From contig CM022302.1 in NCBI GenBank assembly GCA_011799875.1, forward strand, positions 524,658,228-524,722,227: 64,000 nt of DNA. The letters are read 5' to 3'. The stretch's first letter is position 1, and every line of letters begins with the position of its first letter. The translations under genes were made by a program, and so were the position numbers. The notes beneath the pieces were generated by a model. That model was not told the DNA's origin. It searched no databases and saw only the letters and a list, made by a program, of their open reading frames with translations. This stretch comes from Thinopyrum elongatum. Lineage: Eukaryota > Streptophyta > Magnoliopsida > Poales > Poaceae. Shown here piece after piece: positions 32,364-42,285 of the stretch.

Positions 32364-32979
32364 GTAATTGTTTTCTTCTTCAACTAAATTTAACCTCTCG
32401 ACAATAGGGTCGGTTGGAATTTCCGGTTCACATACCTCCTAGATAAAAAAAATCTATGTCACGTTGGTCGGCATAATTGTCATAAACAACAAATGAACCA
32501 AATAGTTATAAAATATAATATATACCACATCCGAATCATAGACAGGACGAGGGCCGACGGGGGCGGATACCAAAACCATCGCACTATATAATAACAAACA
32601 ATAATAAAAGTAAGAAAATTATACAAGTATCTATGTAAATCATACAAGTAAGAATTTTTTTCTTTTAGAAAGAAGATAAGAACAAGAGGCTCACCATGGT
32701 TATGCCGGCGACGAGATCGGCGCGGGCGATCGACGGCGGTGAAGACGGGGACGGGACGTGACGGACCGCTAAACCTAGACAAATCTTGAGGAAAATGGAG
32801 CTTGAAGGTCGAGTTTGGAGAGGAGAAAGCTTAAGTAGTGTTGCTCGGGCATTTCATCGAACACCTCATGTGCATAGGAGGTGAGCTAGAGCACCACAAA
32901 CACCTCCCCTCGCCGGCCAGAAAAAACAGAGTAGTGGAGTGCTCTGCTCGCGGGCAAGGGGTATATATAGGCACAACAT
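32364..32979. other. CACTA-3 5' region with short upstream exons
   Basis: Contains the possible extension of the small ORF (to about 32430), AT-rich intron-like DNA and short segments similar to CACTA-1 2270-2590 (for example near 32530-32570 and 32695-32760). It probably holds the promoter and first exons of the element. Confidence 0.5.
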
Positions 32980-33268
32980 TTATCCCGGTTCGTGGTTGGA
33001 ACCGGGACTAAAGGCCACCCTTTGGTCCCGGTTCCAGCCACGAACTGGGACCAATGGATGTGGGCCAGGAGTGAGGCCCATTGGTCCCGGTTCGTGTCTG
33101 GAACCGGGACCAAAGGGTCCAGACGAACCGGGACCAATGCCCCACGAGCCCCGGCCGGCCCCCTGGGCGCACGAACCGGGACGTATGCCCCCATGTGTCC
33201 CGGTTCCTAACAGAACCGGGACTAATGGGCTGGCCTGGCCTAGACCAAAGCCCTGTTTTCTACTAGTG
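32980..33268. repeat. CACTA-3 5' terminal and subterminal repeats
   Basis: At least ten copies of CCCGGTTCGTG / GAACCGGGACCAAAGG in both orientations, ending at the terminal repeat 33256-33268. Confidence 0.92.
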
Positions 33269-33271
33269 TAG

Positions 33272-34281
33272 AAGAATCATTTCTTTGTCCTTATTGCTGA
33301 CCAAGAATTCTTCCATGTACTGACTCGCGTATTGACGGTTGGCTTCGTTGATTGACAAGAAGCCCTCATGCATGTAGTATGGGTCCGGACCACAAGACCA
33401 GTGACTTGCTCTCTCCTGATGATGTAGTTCATGTGCAGCACATACAGGCGGACGAACGTAAAATTGAGTGTCCTTATTTGAAACATCTGGAAGATGTAAT
33501 CAAATCGCAGGAAGAAGAGGTCCGCGGGGCATGTGTGGACGTACATCCTGCCACTGCTCGGCACATGAACCATATAAAGTGGGTATCCTGGATCATCTGA
33601 GGCGAGGAGGCTTCTCTCTGTCGAAAGCACATGGTCATGGAGTCTCCTGAGATCCTCTGTTATGGCAGCTAGCGCATTCGCCGGTACCATTGGCTTTCCC
33701 GCAACATGGATTAATGGCGCATGTTTCATCGGTACACTGTCAACCCTGGTCTGCGAAGGCGGTTGGCTGCTAGAACCATCATTGGCAGCTTCATTGGATT
33801 TTCTCGTCGGTCTCTTCCTCTGCTTCTTCTTGGTGGGCTCAGGTGCTGGTGGGTCTGTCAGACCCTCCCTGAGCACCACCCCTAGTGTTGTCGGGCTCAG
33901 CATTGGATGACTCTGGCTAATTAGTTGAGCTTGGGTGGAACCGGCATCTGGAGGCGTGTCCTGCGAGGATTGCATGAACAAAGACTTCTTGCACTCCCGA
34001 GGATGTTCCGGCTCTGGTACATGCATCTCATATTCATATGGTTGACTCATTGTTACTTCGTTGTCAAAGGCGGTATTGAGATACTGGAGAGGGTCATCCT
34101 CCTCCATGTCATGATCCATATCCTCTTCCATGGGGCAGATGGCATCATCTGCCGGAATGGTTGGCCCTCCTTCCTCGTGTCTCTCGATCTCACCCAGCAG
34201 CACAGACGATGATGGTTGTAGTTGTGTAGGTGGGGTTGTGGTCATACCTTCCTGAGGTCCCGTTGGTGTGCTCCCAGCCAC
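33272..34281 (-). pseudogene. CACTA-2 Ulp1-like gene, 5' part
   Basis: An open frame from 34281 to 33277. It starts with a low-complexity acidic segment (EEDMDHDMEEDDPLQYL), then a basic KKKQRKRPTRKSN patch that could be a nuclear signal, then a segment leading to the protease-like domain (LIHVAGKPMVPA). The last part before CACTA-3 is out of frame because of unspliced intron or a shift, but in another frame gives SNKDKEMILL, which fits with LPYHPG just beyond the insertion at 28257. So CACTA-3 cut a coding exon of this gene. Confidence 0.6.
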
Positions 34282-34613
34282 CTCGACACGAAGAAGATTT
34301 TTCGGTCACAGGATCGGGCAATTTTTGCATTGGCCAAGCTGCGTGGGGGTCTCGTCATCCTCTCCATCGGTTTGTATGGGACGACGGAAACCCTCCTAGC
34401 CCGCTTTCACACTCGCCACAGACACCCTTAAGGCGTTATCAGGCATCTGCCGGCGGTGGAACAATCGATCCTTGGGCTTCACTATAGTACCCTTCCCCAC
34501 ATCCACCAACCCGCCCTTCATGTGGTAAAGGAGGGTGCACGGAGTGGAGTCGGCCTGCGAAGGCATGTACGTGCGGCGTTAGAGATCCAAAAATAAAGGC
34601 AACTAAAGATTAA

Positions 34614-36175
34614 TTAATTAGTTGTGTTGATAAGGGTGCGACGCATATTTACCGTGAGGGCATCGAGCTCAGCCAATGTCGACGGCCCGACATTCAAGCC
34701 AGAGACGGAGCTAGGGCTGCTGTGAGAGCTGGGTGCGGGAGCAGGTGCTGGAGTAGGTGCGGGTGCGGTTGCCATAGTAGGTACGGGTGTGGGTGCGGTG
34801 TTCATTGAGTTGCTCCCGGTGAAGCTGGGCATGGGAAAATCAATTGTTGCCGCGTTTGGATTTTGTTGCACCCAGCTGACCACAGTTGGAATCAAGCTTG
34901 TAAAGGCAGCTGCCATATCATTTCTACAGGCAGCTACCGCTTCCCGGATTGCCTCAGCTTTTGTTTTCTCGATCGCCCGCGCCACCTTCTCGTCGATAGT
35001 CACTTGACTGAACCTCTTTCTCTGTCTTTTGGCCTCGGGGTCCTTGTTATAATAGTACTTCCATGTGGCGCCGTCTCCGGCGCCGTGCACACGTCCATAT
35101 TGCGGCCGCTGGCCCGGCGGTGTCCCATCATTATGTTCATGGCCTGGTTGAAAGGAGTGTCCCACTTTTACTTTGTCGACGACTGAGTCGACTGAGTCGA
35201 CGAGTCGCTTTCGGCCGCAAGCTTGTGTTGCTCTCTGTGCAAAATGGAGCGTGAATCATTTACGAATGTGACTAGAATGTAGTAGACTTCATTGATCAGA
35301 AGCTAATATATAAGGTGGTAAAAGGATAATTACTAGTAATCTCATGAATTGCCTAGTCGGCCCGTCGGTGAAAAAAAATCTTTTTTTTGGGGTCCCACGA
35401 GAATCGGGCCCTAATGAAGTCATGCTCCTACTGGTTGGTGAACTCAGCCAATGGGTCTGGGATCCCCAGACGTTCACGTTCTGCGTCCTCCTTAGCCCAC
35501 ACGGGCCTCTTTCCCGTGTAACCATGACTTCCAAGGCGGTGGTTCCCCATGTTCTTTGCCTGCAGCTGCTTGCCTCTCTCCGACCTGGCCTTGGCAGCTT
35601 CTTCATTGCAAGTCTCAAACTTTTCAAAGTCCTCTAGCGTAATTTTTGGATTGTCTGCAACAATCTCGGCGTAGGTTTCATGGTCTACTTCAATCGCCTT
35701 TTTCACCCTAGTTTTCCAAGCGCTCAATGCGTTGCTGAACTTCCCTAGGGCTTTGTTGTTGATTTTTTTTCATGGCATCATCTTTCCATGGGTCGACATC
35801 GTCATTCCGACCGGGGAACAGGAATCTTGCGTGCAACCTAGTTAGGAGCAGATGCTTCAAATGTTCATTCTTCCGTATTTTTGTGGTGTTGATGTTAGCG
35901 GTATCCCATAGGATGCATGCTAGTTGGTTGCCGTAACATGCTGCCACTTCCCGCGGCTCTGTTGGCTCGAGCTCGCCGGGGTGCACCGCCGTGACCACCA
36001 GTCTTCCGGTGCCGAGATCATTTGGGCGTCGTGTCCTCTTTGCCTTCTTTCCTTCACTGGCTTGGGAAGTCCCAGCTTCCGTGCTGTCGTTAGCAACATC
36101 ATCAGGGCCCGTTTCAGTGGCAGTGTTGGTGGCATCAGTGTCGGTGCCGGCGCCACCACCGTCGTCGTCCGTCAT
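34614..36175 (-). pseudogene. CACTA-2 TNPA-type (Transposase_24-like) gene
   Basis: Three consecutive open segments: 36175-35708 (start MTDDDGGGAG, with a basic KKAKRTRRPND and a region ending NDDVDPWKDDAM), 35727-35428 (KITLEDFEKFETCNEEAAK, then ARSERGKQLQAKNMGNHRLG) and 35165-34614 (GPSTLAELDALTVN near the end). The middle words are typical of the plant Ptta/En/Spm Transposase_24 family, the DNA-binding partner that recognises subterminal repeats. The first shift lies at a T-run (about 35763-35771) and a second near 35425. The last segment is Pro/Ala-rich. It is the 5'-most gene of CACTA-2 that can be seen. Confidence 0.75.
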
Positions 36176-36419
36176 GACAAGGGGGTCCTGACACCCAGCT
36201 TGTCTCTCCGGATCCGCCAGAAAGTTGAGGTAGGCATGTCACTGGTACAGCGAGGTGCTATACAAACGGTTTTTAACCCCTTTTCACTACGGCATTTGGA
36301 ACCGTCGCTAAGTGAGTGACTGCAATAGGGGGGTCCTTCCCACACGACCCAGAAACCGTCGGGGATAGGGAGCCTTGATGCATATATAGTACTCGCTACT
36401 TGTTTGTGCTCGCATTGCC

Positions 36420-36900
36420 ATCGCAGTCGGTATTCTGTAGTGCTACGTTTACGATGCGCGGCCCATCACAAACGATTCACTATTATAGAACGTGTATGAT
36501 AAGCAGACAATCACACACATTCGCTTTTCCCAAACCGTATGTGATAACTAATTAAGAAGATTAGCTAATCGTCGTACGAGTTTCGGACAGGATTACGAAA
36601 CGTCGGACCGTCATAACATCGTCGTACACGACAACTATCGCACACGCTATTCTGTGGTGCAACATTTACGATGCATACCACATCAGAAACAGTTCATGGT
36701 TGCGAATCGTGTACGATAAGGCAACTATCACAAACATTTAATTTGCCCGCACCGTTTGTGATATTGTCTGACATTGCACACGCTTTGTAAACGGCAACTG
36801 TGTGCATGCTTGCACATATTTCCTCTCTGTGAACTGTGCCGGATTATGGTGTATATCACAAACGTTTGTGTTTTACCAACCGTGTGTGCCGTAACGACCT
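36420..36900. repeat. subterminal-type short repeats, left array
   Basis: Degenerate direct and inverted copies of ATCACAAACG / CGTTTGTGAT and GTGTACGATAAG. Related to the array at 40140-40430. Confidence 0.55.
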
Positions 36901-37098
36901 GCAGAGCGTAATTTCACCATAATTTAATTGCTGCTATTTCAAATTGTACCAGATTTGAATTTGAATATATGCTATAGCTTTATTCATATCCATCAAGTTC
37001 AAACAACCAATGCATTATTCGATTCATAGGTACATATGTTCAAGAATTACATAAGAACCAAATAAAGAATGATGAACCACAGTTATATACTTGTACTA

Positions 37099-37365
37099 TT
37101 AAAGAAGGTAAAGAAAGAGGCGAAATACATTCTGGCTGCTGAACAAGGTGAAGCGGAATGCCCATATTGTGCCCTCCTCCATGCAGAAGGCACGCATGAC
37201 TCTAGTCCAACCCCTTGTGATGGCCGACCGCCCATCCTTCACGGTCTTCATGAAAACATCTAGATAATCATCGTGTTCTGGTAGAAATACTTTAACTTTT
37301 GCATGCCCACCAATTATGTAGTTTGAGAGGTAATCTTGAGTAAACTGCTTTGGGAACCACTGCAA
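37099..37365 (-). pseudogene. B3-like DNA-binding domain fragment
   Basis: An 88-codon frame reads FPKQFTQDYLSNYIIGGHAK near its start and later SAITRGWTRVMRAFCMEEG followed by TIWAFRF. The spacing and the GW-x-RVMRA...EEGTIWAF part resemble the second half of plant B3 transcription-factor domains. No complete gene surrounds it, though a CAG acceptor-like word lies just upstream (about 37366). It is best read as a captured or degraded exon inside the unclassified element. The match is by eye only. Confidence 0.4.
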
Positions 37366-37796
37366 AGGAAAAAGATTCAGACATTGTCATCTAACACAAC
37401 TCATTATGGGCAGTAAAAAGAAGGCTGCAGAGTTCTTACTTACCATCCTGCAGTTCGCTGTTGTTTTGGATACACTATAAACAAATAGTTTAATTGCCAT
37501 CTTTTGACTCATTTTACTAACAATCTTTATCATCTTCCTCACTTGATGCTAGTTCATCGATATCTCATTGCCCCATACGCAGAAAGGGTCGAAGCACGGC
37601 TCTTTACCAATGACATATGTACCTAAAAGCACCAAGTTATTATTCGAAGCTAAACAACAATTGCACAATGATGTAGTACAACACTCTTTTATAATATCTT
37701 ATAACATCCAATATACTCACATATTAGATGAATTAACATCTTATATTATGGGCCGGAAGGAGTTTATTGCATTCTTACAAATTATCGGCTGATTAA

Positions 37797-38090
37797 CTGC
37801 TGCTGTATCCATGGGTTAGAGTTAGTTTGAGCTAGTTCGGGCTCAAATAGCCCTAAAGTATATCCAAACATGAGGGCTAGTTTGAGCTAGTTGCATCTAA
37901 CCCACCCAAAAAAACTATCCAACCCAAGAGATGCTAATTGGAGCTAGTTCTCCTAGTGCATTTATTGTCAATCTAACCCTGTCATCCAAACACCTCTTTG
38001 GATGGAGTTAGTTCAGGGTTATTCATGAGCTACAAACTAACTCTAACCTCTAGCTAAGTTGAGTATCCAAACAGGGCTGTTGCTGCTGCT
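37797..38090. repeat. foldback MITE-like element
   Basis: The left part (GGGTTAGAGTTAGTTTGAGC, 37813) recurs inverted at the right (AACTAACTCTAACCTCTAGC, 38035). Words like GTATCCAAACAGGGC at the right edge are typical of grass Harbinger/Tourist or hAT-type MITEs. About 290 bp, no coding potential. Confidence 0.5.
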
Positions 38091-38639
38091 GCTGCTCTTC
38101 TACGTATATCTAGACATCATCAGAACATTAAGGTAACACTCTTCCTTGTTGCTATGTAGCCTAGGATTGCATATTTAGACATGAAGTACAGTGCATGTTG
38201 CTATGTAGCCTCAGATATATTACATATGGCCCTAGTTAACCTAACGATAAATGGGTTACAGATATATTCAGTTAAAAGTCCGATTCACCGATTAGTCCCT
38301 TATCAGCCCCCGGCCTATATGGTACCAGCTACCGATATCCTGAACAGTGAGTATATATAAGCCATGGGATGAAACTAACCTCGATGGAAAACAGCAGTCG
38401 TTCCCAAAATTGTCCTGTGTAGGTACATCGAGAGGCATGTTAAGCACAACAGGCTAAACATCAACCAAATATATCCATGGTAGACAAAATAATCTCCAAA
38501 AGATAGCTTCAGTGTGCAGATTTAAGCATGCTAGTAAAGCAAAACAAGTGGAAAGGTGTGTTAACTGCAACAGGCCTAACATTTAACAACAAGCAAACAT
38601 AGTCATTCAAACTGGTATTGTGCCGGTCTAAGTACACTA

Positions 38640-39090
38640 GTTATTGTTAAATAAAAATGGAAAGGCGTGTTAACTACAAAATGCAGCAACCAAATGTAGT
38701 CATTCATGGTGGTATTGTTGAAACTGGTATTGATGAAATTGAACTGCACAGTTCATACTTGCACATATAGAACATCACGTTGTGAATAACTGGAATAAAC
38801 AAGGCATACTACGAACAAGCAAACATAGAATTTGAAACTGGACATATGCTAACTACAAACAACCGAACAATAAAAAAACTTTAAAAGAGGCATATGCTAG
38901 CTATAACAGGCTTAACAGCAAGCAAATATATGCATTCCTATCGGTATGTTTATAACTGGATTGATGAAATGTACTGCACAGTAAATAATTGCACATATAG
39001 AGCATCACATTGTGAACAACTGAAATAAACAAGGCATACTGCAAACAACCAAATATAGCAATTAAAACTGGACATATTCTCACTACACTA
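38640..39090. repeat. two-unit degenerate tandem duplication
   Basis: A block ending AATAAACAAGGCATACT (about 38800-38815) with GCACATATAGAACATCAC just before it is repeated about 230 bp later (GCACATATAGAGCATCAC near 38991, AATAAACAAGGCATACTGC near 39025). Earlier, weaker partial copies of the GTGTTAACTGCAACAGG word occur from 38430. No coding sequence. Confidence 0.6.
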
Positions 39091-39129
39091 CAAAAGGGAC
39101 TCGACAAAACAAATCATGGGTTCCCCCGT

Positions 39130-39465
39130 GTGAAGAGGCACGGCAAAACAAATCATGGGTTTCCTCACTTGTCACAGATGGGCTCGTTCCCGTGGGAAGA
39201 GCACAGACCCTGGATGTGCTCCATGTTGTCGCAGATGGGATCCTTCCCCTTGGAAGAGCACAGCTGTAGGGTGCCCTCCCTGATGTCGCAGACGGGCTCT
39301 TTCACCTTGGAAGAGCAGATGGGCTCTTTCCCCTTGGAAGAGCCGGAGAGGGTGCCCTCCTCGTGGTCGCCGTCGATGAGGTCTCACTTGGAAGCTGTGG
39401 ATCCCAAGCCAGCGTCGCAGAACGTGTCCTTCAGAAATGACAAAAGGGGCTCGATGGCGATGTAG
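39130..39465 (+). other. short tandem repeat encoding QMGSFPLEE-type units
   Basis: Between 39170 and 39350 the word GATGGGCTCTTTCCCCTTGGAAGAG occurs about four times with variation. The plus frame gives SQMGSFPWEEH, SQMGSFPLEEH, SQTGSFTLEE, QMGSFPLEEP. The opposite strand also has an open frame, so coding is not established. It may be a repeat-bearing exon of a degraded gene together with 39384-39842 (minus). Confidence 0.35.
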
Positions 39466-39842
39466 GATGGCAAATTCTTGACAGTAAGCCAGAGGGGATC
39501 AGCGGCGGGGCCATGGATGAGATCGACGGCGGTTGAACCCGAGGGGTTGGGGGTGGGCCACTTAACCTGTGACATAGCCCGCCTCAGGCCATCGCTGTCG
39601 ACGACCTCGATGTCGTAGCCGGCGTCCGCGACATACCCGCATACTCTAGCCTGCTGATTGAGTGCCTGCGGCCAGTAATGGTCGTCAGCTTCCTCGGCGA
39701 CGTCAGGCGAAGAGACCGCGATACACCTCTTTTGGGCCAGTCGCTCCTCGAGCTCCATGGGAAGCGTAGCCGGGCTTAGGCTGTGACGCTCTGGAGTGGG
39801 GGATGGGGATCTGTGGGAAAGGGGGCATTTGGCAGGCATCAT
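39384..39842 (-). CDS. hypothetical ORF inside the unclassified element
   Basis: A 152-codon frame (start MMPAKCPLSHRSPSPTPERH). Its later part reads like a folded protein (DHYWPQALNQQARVCGYVAD, then LWLTVKNLPSYIAIEPLLSF). I do not recognise the family. It is upstream, on the same strand, of the B3-like fragment, so it could be another exon of the same captured gene. A Ser/Pro-rich start and GC-rich codons differ from the AT-rich DNA around it. Confidence 0.35.
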   Translation of the reverse strand: MMPAKCPLSHRSPSPTPERHSLSPATLPMELEERLAQKRCIAVSSPDVAEEADDHYWPQALNQQARVCGYVADAGYDIEVVDSDGLRRAMSQVKWPTPNPSGSTAVDLIHGPAADPLWLTVKNLPSYIAIEPLLSFLKDTFCDAGLGSTASK

Positions 39843-39975
39843 CTAAGAAACTCAGGGCGGCCTGGGTATGGAGATCAGTGGGTAAGCTGCACGGGCAAAC
39901 CGGCAGATGTTGACAATGGAGGCCTTTCGGCGGCGGTGGCGGCGACCTTGCTAGGGTTTCGAGTGAGGGAGGGGG

Positions 39976-40006
<31 letters not shown>

Positions 40007-40046
40007 ACGCCCGAGGAGGTTTTGGTGTGTGTGTGTGTGTGTGTGG
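39976..40046. repeat. TG/GC dinucleotide microsatellites
   Basis: A TG run followed by GC units (about 39977-40006) and a second TG run (about 40025-40044). Confidence 0.9.
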
Positions 40047-40139
40047 AGGGGGGCGGGGGGTGTGTTTGAGGAAATGACGCGGCTACTGAAAGTTTACTAT
40101 GTGGGAGTCAAACGCGGGAGTGAAATGCCGGGGCTATTG

Positions 40140-40440
40140 AAAATTTGGATGATGGTGCATCACACACGGTCCGGAGATAACAACCGTGTGTTATGAAATA
40201 GGAAAACCCTCGAGGCGGGCAGATATTTTCAAGGGATGCAGGCGGGAGCGGGAACAAGAAACATCACACACGGTCAAAACATAATAACCGTGTGTTATCA
40301 AACAAAAAAAGCTGCAGGCGGGTAGATATTTTTGAGAGGGGAAGCCTCGTGGAGCCCAATGTACTGTGCGGATGTGCGTGACAGGGGCACCGGCGTGGCA
40401 CACGGTTAGTGTGAGTGAACCGTGTCTGTTGCGTCATCCG
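40140..40440. repeat. subterminal-type short repeats, right array
   Basis: ATCACACACGGTC and AACCGTGTGTTAT words appear three times in this stretch, mirroring the left array of the same putative element. Confidence 0.55.
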
Positions 40441-40499
40441 ACTTGTCTAATGTTCATAAATTTGGCGAAAAATGACGCGGGAGAGGGTCAGAACACGAA

Positions 40500-42285
40500 C
40501 ACACTTGCATGTGGACCAAATATATGTATGAAAAGGGTGGTTTGATGTTCAAATACCAAATGCAACTTCGATGTGGCACCTATCTCGCAAAGCACACGGT
40601 ATTGCTTGCCCTCCCACCTCGTGTCGGCAGGAAGGGAATCCTAAGCTATGAATGCATGCCCCCCCATGGAGGTTCACCTAGCAAAGTGCAAAGTAGCAGT
40701 CCCCCCCCCCCCACACACACACACCCACTTTCAGTCGGCGGGCCAGAGAGGCATCTCACCAAGATGGATCATAAAACGGACCTATAATAATCCACCTTGG
40801 TCGTACAACCTCTCTCTTGTTGTTGGTCAAAGTGATGGCCGTCCATGCGACCCCGGAGATAGGCTAGCTCGCCAATAATCACGCAAGTAGCTAGTCCCCG
40901 AAGACAACCACTGCCTGCGTGTGGCCCAAACATATGTATGGAGAGGTGTGTTTGAATACACAATGGAACGACTTTGATGTGGCACCGTGCTTTCGAACCA
41001 GAAATCCCCACAATGAGTGAGGGTTAGTTGACGATGCATATGTATGTCACACCACACTTCAAGCTGATGACGGGGATTCATGCATGCATGCGTGCATAGT
41101 ATGCGCTCAAACTTAATTAGGTCTGAATCTCACCATGACCTGTACTACGATAACACGAACCAAAGGAAGAATCCGCCATGGTAACCTATCTTGTTGTCGG
41201 TCAAGGTGATCATGGATGTCCACGCGGGCCCACAAATATATAGGCTTGTCGCCGATAACCACGTGAGGGAGTGTACCGTTGGAAGACAACCACTACATGC
41301 ATATGTATGGAGGTGATGCGTGCATGCATGTTTGAATACCATTTCACAACATTGATGTGGCGCGTGCGTCGAAAATCGTACAGTCCCCACACAGAGCGAG
41401 ATCGGTTCATGACGTGTCATGGTACTAGCCACTTCGACTCGATGTGAGGGATTCATGCGTACACATGCATGTGTGTGCTCAAACTGTATCATGTCATCCC
41501 AGAGCATGACCTATATATATACCATATTACAAACAAAAAATAATCCCTCCTAAGTCAAGTTAACCTCTCTCGTTGTTAGGCAAAGTAGTGATGGACCAAG
41601 CTGGGCCACAGATGGAAAGCATCGATATCGCTGATAACCGCTTAAGTGGGTGCGAGCGGACAACCACCATCGCTTTGCATATGGGCCAAACACATGTTGA
41701 ATACCCAAAATGCACAACTTTGATGTGGCACATGCCTCGAAAACCGTAAAGTCCCCACATAGAGCGAGGTTCATGAAGTGTACTACATATGATGGTCCCA
41801 TTCCCCCTCTTCTACGCATACTATATGCTCCTACCGTAATACAACCCAAAAATAATCCTCCTTGATGGGGAAATTAATTAACCTCTTCCGATGTAGGTCA
41901 AAGTGATGCATGCATCGACGATGGCCTCGTGGGTCCATAGATGGAAGCATCATACGTGAGTGTCCTAGGATAACCACCGCCATCATGCATGTGGCCCAAA
42001 AAGGTGTTGTGTGATGTTTGAATAGCCAATTTCACAATTTTGATGTGGCACGTGCCTCGGAAACCGAAAAGTCCCGACACTGAGTGAGGTGTACATGTTC
42101 ACGGACGCGTACGTATAGTATATATGCTAGTCCCCTCCCACCTCTTCGACGTGTACTATATATATACTCCCACCATAACACAAACAAAAAATATTCTACC
42201 TTGCTGGTCAAATTAACCTCACTGCCGGCTGTTCGTCAAAGTGATGTACGACGACCTCGCGGGCCCACAGAAAGCGTCACACGCG
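40500..42285 (+). repeat. degenerate tandem array, about 320-405 bp units
   Basis: Five units can be aligned on the word TTTGATGTGGCAC (near 40566, 40971, 41350, 41717 and 42037). Each is preceded by a CAACCAC-then-GGCCCAAA stretch and followed by AAAGTCCCCACA-type sequence and a TGAGTGAGGT word. Each unit begins with GGTCAAAGTGATG. The last unit is cut at 42285 by the Copia LTR. Units are quite diverged. I cannot assign it to a named Triticeae satellite. Confidence 0.75.

Larger units (their letters stand above)
28258..33268 (-). mobile_element. CACTA-3: complete 5.0-kb CACTA transposon, TSD TAG
   Basis: The element begins CACTAGTAGAAAAAGGC (28258) and ends TTTTCTACTAGTG (33268), with TAG directly repeated on both sides (28255-28257 and 33269-33271). 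The 3-bp duplication and ends are diagnostic for CACTA. It encodes, on the minus strand, a small membrane ORF and a gene fusing the transposase-associated domain to an Ulp1-like protease. The transposase core is missing, so it is a deletion derivative that would depend on another element. It sits in an exon of the CACTA-2 Ulp1-like gene. Confidence 0.95.
7502..36277 (-). mobile_element. CACTA-2: CACTA transposon hosting the viral cluster and CACTA-3
   Basis: The 3' end is at about 7502, where CGCTACTAGGAAAAAGGC resembles a CACTA end (CACTACTAGG) with one mutated base. AGTAGCGCGG/GCGCTACTGCT subterminal repeats follow to about 7760. On the minus strand the genes run right to left: a Transposase_24-like (TNPA-type) region (36175-34614), an Ulp1-like gene (34281-33272 and 28257-27556, split by CACTA-3), and a small RNase H1-N-like ORF (8249-7998). 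Between the last two lies a TA microsatellite that received the pararetrovirus. The TNPD gene and the 5' end are not seen. The right border near 36277 is a sharp change of sequence and I infer it only from that. Confidence 0.75.
36278..40450. mobile_element. unclassified element with ACACGG / CACAAACG-type repeats
   Basis: Starting at CACTACGGCATTTGG (about 36280) the sequence changes abruptly. Short words such as ATCACAAACG, ACCGTGTGTG and ACACGATTC recur at 36420-36900, and related ACACGGTC/ACCGTGTGTTAT words at 40140-40430. Paired terminal arrays like this suggest a DNA transposon (CACTA or Mutator-like) with captured or degenerate content between. I cannot find convincing matching terminal repeats or a target duplication, so the borders are approximate. 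Confidence 0.45.

Noticed and set aside
38640..39090. CRISPR-like or regularly spaced repeats
   Set aside because: Only two degenerate units of about 230 bp; this is a eukaryotic intergenic duplication.
39130..39465. A secreted or structural repeat protein gene
   Set aside because: The repeat is short, the opposite strand is open as well and there is no signal peptide or gene context; kept only as a repeat.
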